DNA of 49,404 nt from Actinomycetota bacterium (GTDB taxonomy: Bacteria > Actinomycetota > Acidimicrobiia > Acidimicrobiales > MedAcidi-G1), in contig JABHCN010000053.1 of the NCBI GenBank assembly GCA_018673475.1, positions 1 through 49,404 on the forward strand. The letters run 5' to 3'. Positions 43,759 through 49,404 of the stretch are shown piece after piece. The stretch's first letter is position 1, and each line of letters begins with the position of its first letter. A program made the translations under genes and the position numbers. The notes beneath the pieces are model-generated. The model made no database searches. It saw nothing but the letters and a program-made list of their open reading frames with translations, and was not told where the DNA came from.

Positions 43759-44910
43759 ATGGCCAATGATCTCAACCCCTTCACCATCGACATCGGAGAG
43801 GACGACCTGGCCGACCTCCGCAACCGCCTCGGCAACACACGCTGGCCGGACCAGATCCCCGACACGGGCTGGGGCTACGGCTGTGACCTTGCCTGGCTGA
43901 AGGACCTGGCGGCGTGGTGGGCCGACGGCTTCGACTGGCGCAGTAGGGAGGCCCGGCTCAACGAGTTCGACCACCTCACCACGACGATCGACGGCCAGAA
44001 CATCCACCTCGTCCATCAGCGCTCCCCCCACGACAATGCGCTGCCGCTCCTGCTCAGCCACGGTTGGCCCGGATCCGTGGTCGAGTTCCAGGAGATCATC
44101 GGGCCACTGACCGATCCGACGGCACACGGCGGCGACGAGGCGGATGCCTTCCACGTGATCGCACCCTCGCTACCCGGCTACGGATGGTCGGGGCCGACCA
44201 CCCAGCGGGGCTGGGGCGTTGAACGCACAGCGCAGGCCTTCGCCACCCTGGCCGACCGTCTCGACTACGACTCCTACGGGGTTCAGGGCGGTGACTGGGG
44301 TTCGCTCATCTCACGCCAGATCGCCCAGGTGGACCCGGACCACGTGGTCGGGTGCCACGTGAACATGATGACCGCCGGCCCTCCGGGGCACGACGACGAC
44401 TTCGAGGACATCACGCCACTGGAACAACAGCACCTGGACCGGGCCACCTGGTACATGGCCGAGGACAACGGCTACTTCCGAATCCAGGAGACGAGGCCCC
44501 AGACGCTCGCCACCGGGTTGAACGACTCGCCAGCCGGCCTGCTCTCGTGGATCGGTGAGAAGTTCCATGGCTGGACCGACCACGACGGGGATCCGTTCAC
44601 GGCCATCGACCGCGACACGCTGCTCACCAACGTCTCCGTGTACTGGTTCACGGGCACGATCAACTCCTCAACCCGCATGTACCTCGAAACGATGCGCTCG
44701 CCATCGCCGACACTCGGTGCAACAGGTGATGTCCCCCTCGGCGTGTCGACCTTTCCGAAGGAGTTGTTCTCGGCCCGACGACGCTGGGTGGAGGCGGCCC
44801 ACAACCTGACCTTCTGGGCCGACCACGACACCGGCGGCCACTTCGCCGCCATGGAGAACCCCGATGTGCTGGTGGACGACATCAGGGAGTTCTTCAGGGG
44901 GCTGAGATGA
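43759..44910 (+). CDS. epoxide hydrolase (microsomal EPHX1-like)
   Basis: 383 residues. The N-terminal EHN domain (about 5-110; FTIDIGEDDLADLRNRLGNT, RWP, then WLKDLAAWW) precedes the alpha/beta-hydrolase core. The oxyanion HGWPGS is at 101-106, the nucleophile D179 lies in GGDWGS, and the catalytic base H361 in TGGHFAAME. This is the architecture of bacterial microsomal-type epoxide hydrolases, which open epoxides to diols without a cofactor. Substrate unknown; likely xenobiotic or lipid epoxides. It overlaps the next hydrolase gene by four bases (ATGA). Confidence 0.92.
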   Translation: MANDLNPFTIDIGEDDLADLRNRLGNTRWPDQIPDTGWGYGCDLAWLKDLAAWWADGFDWRSREARLNEFDHLTTTIDGQNIHLVHQRSPHDNALPLLLSHGWPGSVVEFQEIIGPLTDPTAHGGDEADAFHVIAPSLPGYGWSGPTTQRGWGVERTAQAFATLADRLDYDSYGVQGGDWGSLISRQIAQVDPDHVVGCHVNMMTAGPPGHDDDFEDITPLEQQHLDRATWYMAEDNGYFRIQETRPQTLATGLNDSPAGLLSWIGEKFHGWTDHDGDPFTAIDRDTLLTNVSVYWFTGTINSSTRMYLETMRSPSPTLGATGDVPLGVSTFPKELFSARRRWVEAAHNLTFWADHDTGGHFAAMENPDVLVDDIREFFRGLR

Positions 44911-45584
44911 TCGCCGGGCACGACGGAGTCCAGATCGCCACGACCAGCCGGGGCAACGGTCCCAGCCTGGTGTTCACGCACGGGTGGGCAAACGACCGGT
45001 CTGTCTGGACACCGATCGCCGACGACCTGGCCGACGACCACGCCGTCACCACCTGGGACCTTCGGGGCCACGGAGAGAGCGACACACCCCAACCCGGTAA
45101 CTACTCGCGGCAAAACGCCCTCGGAGACATGAACGCTGTGGTGGACGGCACGAACCGGCCAGCCGTACTCATCGGTCACAGCCTGGGCGGTTACCTGTCC
45201 CTCGCCTATGCGCTCGCCCACCCCGATGATGTCTCGGCTCTGGTGCTGGTCGCCTCGGGTCCCGGATTCCGGAAGGTCGAGGCCCGCGACGAGTGGAATG
45301 AGGCCGTGGTTGCCAGCACGAAGAAGCTGGGCCTGCCACCTGGCGTCGAGGAACTCTCCATGCACGTCGACTCGATGGTCATCGACAGGCTCACAGAGAT
45401 CACCGCTCCGGTACTCATCCTGCTGGGCGAGCGTGACAGGCGCTTTGCAGCCGCCGCAGGCCTCTTCCAGAGGGACCTCGACGTGCGCGACACGGTCATT
45501 GTCCCCGACCAGGGCCACATGGTCCACGTCAAGGCAGCCCGGCAGTGTGCCGATGCAATCCGGTCGTTCGTGGCAGGCACCTGA
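44907..45584 (+). CDS. alpha/beta hydrolase
   Basis: 225 residues. Core motifs: oxyanion HGWANDRSVW, nucleophile S92 in GHSLGG, acid in LLGERDRR, and the catalytic His in DQGHMVHV. It lacks most of a cap domain, which makes it shorter than typical 260-300 residue relatives. Could be an esterase, lactonase or C-C hydrolase; not decidable. Its start lies inside the end of the epoxide hydrolase gene and its stop touches the next start (TGATG), so the three genes are translationally coupled. Confidence 0.88.
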   Translation: MIAGHDGVQIATTSRGNGPSLVFTHGWANDRSVWTPIADDLADDHAVTTWDLRGHGESDTPQPGNYSRQNALGDMNAVVDGTNRPAVLIGHSLGGYLSLAYALAHPDDVSALVLVASGPGFRKVEARDEWNEAVVASTKKLGLPPGVEELSMHVDSMVIDRLTEITAPVLILLGERDRRFAAAAGLFQRDLDVRDTVIVPDQGHMVHVKAARQCADAIRSFVAGT

Positions 45585-46441
45585 TGACCGTCGACCCCCT
45601 GGCCGGGATGGTCGACCTGCCCGGAGGCTCCTTCCTGATGGGTAGCGACGACCCCCTCGGATACCCGGCCGATGGCGAGGGACCTGTCAGGGAGGTCGTG
45701 GTCTCTCCCTTCCGCATCTCGTCCACAGCGGTCACAAACGACGAGTTCAGTGCGTTCGTAGAGGCCACCGGGCACGCCACGACTGCGGGGTCCGAGGGCT
45801 GGTCGTTCGTGTTCGCCGGCCACCTGCCCGACGACTTCCCCGAGACCCGTGGGGTGGTCAGCGCCCCGTGGTGGCGACAGGTGTTCGGCTCCGACTGGTG
45901 CCATCCCCTCGGCCCGGATTCGGGCCTCGCCGGCCTGGCTGACCACCCGGTGGTCCATGTCTCGTGGTTCGACGCCGTGGCATTTGCCAACTGGGCCGGA
46001 GGACGGCTCCCAACCGAGGCGGAATGGGAACTTGCGGCCCGCGGGGGTTTGACACAGGCCCGGCTGCCGTGGGGTGACGACCTCTGCCCAGAAGGCGGGC
46101 ACCGGTGCAACATCTGGACCGGGACCTTTCCAATCGAGGACACGGCCCAGGACGGCTACGCCGGGACCTGCCCCGTGGACACCTTCGAATCCAATGGCTA
46201 CGGCCTGTTCAACTGCTCGGGAAACGTGTGGGAGTGGTGCATGGACCACTTCTCGTCGCACCACCCTGTGGAGAGGCCCCTCGTTGATCCGGCCGGTCCG
46301 GCGATGGGCGTCGACAGGATCGCAAAGGGTGGCTCGTTCCTGTGCCACGACAGCTACTGCAACCGCTACCGGGTGGGGGCGAGGCTCGGCAACACGCCCG
46401 ACAGCTCCACGGCCCACCAGGGCTTCCGCCTGGCAGCCTGA
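45584..46441 (+). CDS. formylglycine-generating enzyme (SUMF1/FGE family)
   Basis: 285 residues. FGE fold: VDLPGGSFLMGSDD at the N-terminus, PVVHVSWFDAVAFANWAGGR with LPTEAEWELAARGG, GLFNCSGNVWEWC, and the copper/active-site pair C254 and C259 in KGGSFLCHDSYCNRYRVGAR, ending with GFRLAA. Both redox cysteines are kept and there is no DinB domain, so it is a true FGE rather than EgtB. It should convert Cys to formylglycine in CxPxR-type sulfatases; none is in this window. The start couples to the hydrolase stop. Confidence 0.92.
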   Translation: MTVDPLAGMVDLPGGSFLMGSDDPLGYPADGEGPVREVVVSPFRISSTAVTNDEFSAFVEATGHATTAGSEGWSFVFAGHLPDDFPETRGVVSAPWWRQVFGSDWCHPLGPDSGLAGLADHPVVHVSWFDAVAFANWAGGRLPTEAEWELAARGGLTQARLPWGDDLCPEGGHRCNIWTGTFPIEDTAQDGYAGTCPVDTFESNGYGLFNCSGNVWEWCMDHFSSHHPVERPLVDPAGPAMGVDRIAKGGSFLCHDSYCNRYRVGARLGNTPDSSTAHQGFRLAA

Positions 46442-46463
46442 ACACCACCCGCTCCCCCGGCCG

Positions 46464-46469
46464 TACGAT
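46464..46469 (+). promoter_or_regulatory. leaderless -10 box (TACGAT) of dusB-maf
   Basis: TACGAT ends seven bases before the ATG at 46477 in the 35-base gap after the FGE gene. It fixes the dusB start. Confidence 0.5.
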
Positions 46470-46476
46470 TGCCGCC

Positions 46477-47679
46477 ATGGGCCTGCGCAGCGAGGTGAAC
46501 GTCGGTGTTGCACCGGCGGCCGCCGACGAGTTCGGCACAGTCCGGGTCGGCCCCATGGAGGTCTGGCCACCGGTCGTGCTGGCACCGATGGCCGGGGTCA
46601 CCAACGCCCCCTTCCGGACGCTCTGCAGGGAGATGGGTGCCGGCCTGTTCGTCAGCGAGATGATCACCGCACGTGGCCTTGTGGACGGCAATGCCAAGAC
46701 AGTCCGCCACAGCCGGTTCGAACCCGACGAGTCGCCCCGCAGCATCCAGCTCTACGGAACCGAACCGGAGAGCATGCACAGCGCTGTGCGCCTGCTCGTG
46801 AACGAGGACCGGGTTGACCACATCGACCTCAACTTCGGATGCCCGATGCCCAAGGTCACCCGCAGGGGAGGCGGCGCCGCCCTGCCGCTGAAACCGCGCC
46901 TGTTCGGGTCGATCGTGGGAGCCGCCGTTGGTGCGGCCGGCGACGTTCCCGTCACCGTGAAGTTCAGGAAGGGCACCGACAATGCCCACCTCACCTACCT
47001 CGAGGCGGGCCGTATCGCTGAGGACGTCGGCGTCTCGGCCCTTGCGCTCCACGCCCGCACAGCCGAGCAGCTCTACTCCGGTGAGGCCGACTGGTCATCG
47101 GTCGCGTCCCTGAAGGCCGCCGTGACCTCGATTCCGGTATTCGGCAACGGTGACATCTGGGAACCCTGGGATGCCCTGCGCATGATGCGCTCCACCGGTT
47201 GTGACGGAGTAGTTGTAGGACGGGGCTGCCTGGGCCGGCCATGGCTGTTCGGGGACCTGGCGACCGTGTTCGGGTGCTCCCCCGGCTCAGGTGGTTCCGA
47301 CACAGGTGACCCCCCGGACCTCGCCGCTGTCGCTGCGGTCATGTCGAGACATGCCCGCCTGCTTGTGGACTGGGCAGGCCCCCATGGGATCAGGGATTTC
47401 CGCAAGCACACAACCTGGTACCTGAAGGGCTATCCGACCGGGCCCGCCGCCCGCAGGGACCTCAAGGCTGTCGAGTCCCCGGACGACCTGGAGGGAATCC
47501 TCGGAGGGCTGCTGGACGACCTCGGAAGGGGCATGGGAATCGACCCGGCGTCACTGCGGATTCCACGCAGCCACCGCAGCGGACCCAGGCGCGTTGTCCT
47601 TCCGGACGGCTGGCTGGACGACCCCGAGGACATGACACCTCCGCCGGCCGAGGCCGAGGCACTGGTCTCGGGAGGATGA
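46477..47679 (+). CDS. dusB: tRNA-dihydrouridine synthase
   Basis: FMN enzyme that reduces uridines in tRNA D-loops, 400 residues. LAPMAGVTNAPFRTLCREMG near 36, SEMITARGL, the catalytic cysteine C122 in NFGCPMPKV, VKFRKGTD, LHARTAEQLYSG, FGNGDIWEPWDA and VVVGRGCLGRPWLFGDL are all DusB landmarks. The C-terminus is a little longer than in E. coli and Pro/Glu-rich. The frame is open upstream into the FGE gene, but the -10 box and homology set the start at 46477. maf follows four bases after the stop. Confidence 0.95.
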   Translation: MGLRSEVNVGVAPAAADEFGTVRVGPMEVWPPVVLAPMAGVTNAPFRTLCREMGAGLFVSEMITARGLVDGNAKTVRHSRFEPDESPRSIQLYGTEPESMHSAVRLLVNEDRVDHIDLNFGCPMPKVTRRGGGAALPLKPRLFGSIVGAAVGAAGDVPVTVKFRKGTDNAHLTYLEAGRIAEDVGVSALALHARTAEQLYSGEADWSSVASLKAAVTSIPVFGNGDIWEPWDALRMMRSTGCDGVVVGRGCLGRPWLFGDLATVFGCSPGSGGSDTGDPPDLAAVAAVMSRHARLLVDWAGPHGIRDFRKHTTWYLKGYPTGPAARRDLKAVESPDDLEGILGGLLDDLGRGMGIDPASLRIPRSHRSGPRRVVLPDGWLDDPEDMTPPPAEAEALVSGG

Positions 47680-47683
47680 GACC

Positions 47684-48274
47684 GTGAGCAGTCGCCTGGT
47701 GCTGGCATCGGGTTCACCACGGCGCCTGACCATTCTGCGTGGTGCGGGCTTTGACCCCGAGGTGAGGGTGCCACCGGTCGATGAGACCCCGCTGGCAGGA
47801 GAGGAACCATCAGCCATGGTGCAGCGGCTTGCACTCGCCAAGCTCCACTCGGTTGTAGTGGCTGGAGAAACGGGCCTCGCTGCCGACACCGCTGTCGTGG
47901 TCGACGGCGAGGTGCTCGGTAAGCCACTTGAGCCTGACCGGGCGCAGGAGATGTTGAGGCTGCTCTCCGGCCGGACCCATGAGGTGGTTGGTGGCATCGC
48001 CGTACGGCACGGCGGCCATGACGCCGCCGGGGTCGTCACCACGAGGGTCTCCTTCAGGGATCTCTCCGATGAGGAGATCCGGGCGTACGTGGCTTCAGGT
48101 GAACCCCTCGACAAGGCCGGTGGCTACGCCATCCAGGGTGGTGGCGACAGGTTCGTCACCGAGGTCGACGGCTGCCGTGACAACGTGATCGGGCTGTCTC
48201 TGGGAGCCGCGCTGGAACTGTTCTCGATTCTGGGTTTTCAGCCACCCAGCCGGCCCGGTGGCTCCAGCCACTGA
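47684..48274 (+). CDS. maf: Maf-family nucleotide pyrophosphatase
   Basis: 196 residues. Family features: LVLASGSPRRLTILRGAGF at the N-terminus, ETGLAADTAVVVDGEVLGKP, LSGRTHEVVGG, DKAGGYAIQGGGDRF and VIGLSLGAALELF. Maf proteins hydrolyse dTTP/UTP or modified nucleotides and have been linked to septum control. The start codon is GTG at 47684 with GGAGG eight bases upstream, overlapping the dusB end region, so the two are co-transcribed. Confidence 0.94.
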   Translation: MSSRLVLASGSPRRLTILRGAGFDPEVRVPPVDETPLAGEEPSAMVQRLALAKLHSVVVAGETGLAADTAVVVDGEVLGKPLEPDRAQEMLRLLSGRTHEVVGGIAVRHGGHDAAGVVTTRVSFRDLSDEEIRAYVASGEPLDKAGGYAIQGGGDRFVTEVDGCRDNVIGLSLGAALELFSILGFQPPSRPGGSSH

Positions 48275-48305
48275 TCTGAGGGGAACACCGCGGACAACCT
48301 GCGCT

Positions 48306-48335
48306 TTGTGGCGAGAGGTCAACCACCTCTATCCT
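48306..48335 (+). promoter_or_regulatory. promoter and candidate operator of the ABC transporter gene
   Basis: TTGTGG (48306-48311), 18 bases, TATCCT (48330-48335), seven bases, then GTG at 48343. The perfect inverted repeat AGAGGT-N5-ACCTCT (48314-48330) fills the spacer and touches the -10 box, an ideal site for a repressor. Confidence 0.5.
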
Positions 48336-48342
48336 GTTAGGT

Positions 48343-49398
48343 GTGGTGAACATCAACAGACCGGTGCCGGTGGACCCGACACCGGTCGGACTCGAGATCG
48401 ACGCTGTGTCTGTGGACTACGGCGGCCCCGAGGTGCTCTCTGACGTCTCCCTTTCTGTTACCCCCGGAGAGATCATCGCCCTGCTCGGACCCAGCGGCTG
48501 CGGTAAGACGACCCTGCTGCGGGCCGTTGCGGGGCTGGAACGCCCGACAACTGGGAGCATCTCACTGGGCGACCGACTCGTGAGCGGTCCGGGTGGGTTC
48601 GTACCACCCGAACGACGGCGAATTGGCATGGTGTTCCAGGACTGGTCGCTGTTCCCACACCTGGATGTCTCCCGCAATGTCGGATACGGCCTGCCCCGTG
48701 GCGACCTCAGCACCGAAAGGGTGAGCGAGACGCTCTCCCTCGTCGGGCTGGACGGCGTTGCCGACAGGATGCCCGGGACCCTGTCCGGCGGACAGCAGCA
48801 ACGGGTGGCCCTTGCACGGGCGCTGGCACCGCGGCCCGCCGTGCTGCTCCTTGACGAACCGTTCTCGAACCTGGACTCCAGCCTTCGTTCCCAGGTGCGC
48901 ACCGAGATCCACCACCTGCTCGTGGAACTGGGTGTCACAACCGTCTTCGTCACACACGACCAGGACGAGGCGTTCGTTCTGGGTGACCGGGTGGCCGTGC
49001 TCCACGATGGCCGTCTGGCCCAGGTCGGCAGCCCCGACGACCTCTACCGTCGGCCAGCCGACAAGTGGCTCGCCACCTTCGTGGGCGAGGCGAACCTGTT
49101 CCCCGTTCAGATCCCAGATGGGAACGGCTCGACCTGCCCCACGCCGATCGGACCTGTCCCACTCGTCTCAGAGGTGAGCGGACCCACCGAGATCATGCTG
49201 CGGCCCGAGGATCTGGCCGTCAGCGCCGGCGGTGACGGTGTCATAGAACTGGTGGAGTACTACGGCCACGACACCATGGTCCTGATTCGCCTGGGTGACG
49301 GCACGACCGTCCGAGCCAGGACCGATGCAGACGTCTCGTTCCAGAGGGGCGACAGCGTCACCGTCACCTACGACGGGCCCGGCGTCTTCGCCTTCTAA
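48343..49398 (+). CDS. ABC importer ATP-binding protein
   Basis: 351 residues. Walker A LLGPSGCGKTTLL near 50, Q-loop MVFQDWSLFPHLDVSRNV, signature LSGGQQQRVALARAL, Walker B VLLLDEPFSNLD and H-loop VTHDQDEAF. After residue 240 comes a TOBE-type regulatory domain (LRPEDLAVS). This is the layout of importers for iron(III), sulfate, thiosulfate or polyamines (FbpC/CysA/PotA branch); the sequence alone does not choose between them. The start is the GTG at 48343, read from a leaderless promoter. Permease and binding protein genes would be expected beyond 49404. Confidence 0.92.
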   Translation: MVNINRPVPVDPTPVGLEIDAVSVDYGGPEVLSDVSLSVTPGEIIALLGPSGCGKTTLLRAVAGLERPTTGSISLGDRLVSGPGGFVPPERRRIGMVFQDWSLFPHLDVSRNVGYGLPRGDLSTERVSETLSLVGLDGVADRMPGTLSGGQQQRVALARALAPRPAVLLLDEPFSNLDSSLRSQVRTEIHHLLVELGVTTVFVTHDQDEAFVLGDRVAVLHDGRLAQVGSPDDLYRRPADKWLATFVGEANLFPVQIPDGNGSTCPTPIGPVPLVSEVSGPTEIMLRPEDLAVSAGGDGVIELVEYYGHDTMVLIRLGDGTTVRARTDADVSFQRGDSVTVTYDGPGVFAF

Positions 49399-49404
49399 GT
49401 TGGA

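Noticed and set aside
45584..46441. EgtB (ergothioneine synthesis)
   Set aside because: No N-terminal DinB domain, and the FGE-specific cysteine pair C254/C259 is present.

Overview
The window is GC-rich (by eye about two-thirds G+C), tightly packed chromosomal DNA. No tRNA or rRNA gene, insertion sequence, phage gene, CRISPR array or recognisable defence island is visible. The gene set suggests a high-GC actinobacterium, most likely of the class Acidimicrobiia. The signs are the order glyA-wecA-atpZ-atpI-atpBEFHAGDC, an F420-type LLM oxidoreductase, several acyl-CoA synthetases including a FadD3-like one, a GlpX-type fructose bisphosphatase, an INO1-type inositol phosphate synthase and the MutA/MutB/MeaB set. 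The class assignment is inference from gene content.

Left part (1-17.5 kb). A truncated KANL3/Tex30-type hydrolase runs off the left edge and is divergent from a fatty acid desaturase. Next come a zinc-ribbon protein of unknown function and, divergent from it, glpX. The minus strand then carries a complete F1Fo ATP synthase operon (3.2-10.9 kb), preceded by its own promoter and by glyA-wecA. A LysR regulator lies divergent from inositol-3-phosphate synthase, followed by a convergent acyl-CoA synthetase.

Middle part (17.5-34 kb). A translationally coupled AddB-like/AddA-like pair forms a probable double-strand-break repair helicase-nuclease. It is followed by a 3-hydroxyacyl-CoA-dehydrogenase-like SDR, a small acidic protein with 48-bp tandem repeats, a FadD3-like acyl-CoA synthetase, an isoleucyl-tRNA synthetase of the long eukaryote-like type, and class Ia ribonucleotide reductase nrdA-nrdB.

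Right part (34-49.4 kb). The minus strand carries mutA-mutB-meaB, the methylmalonyl-CoA mutase system that passes propionyl units to succinyl-CoA, with a Tat-exported, membrane-anchored PhoX-type phosphatase at its 3' end. On the plus strand follow a DHA2 drug exporter, an LLM oxidoreductase, an epoxide hydrolase/alpha-beta hydrolase/formylglycine-generating enzyme cluster (divergent from an SDR), dusB-maf, and an ABC importer ATPase whose partner subunits must lie outside the window.

The genes are mainly housekeeping (energy, one-carbon, tRNA, dNTP and repair functions) mixed with lipid and propionate catabolism. The most consistent non-coding signal is a TANNNT-like -10 hexamer placed 6-10 bases before the start codon of at least 14 genes, which points to widespread leaderless transcription and fixes several start codons. 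I found no clearly new biological system. The best leads are candidate operators inside or between promoters (ABC importer, nrdAB, SDR/epoxide hydrolase, LysR/ino1), the two-cysteine exported extension of the ATP synthase b subunit, the incomplete iron-sulfur ligand set of the AddB-like protein, and a MutA lacking the usual C-terminal domain.
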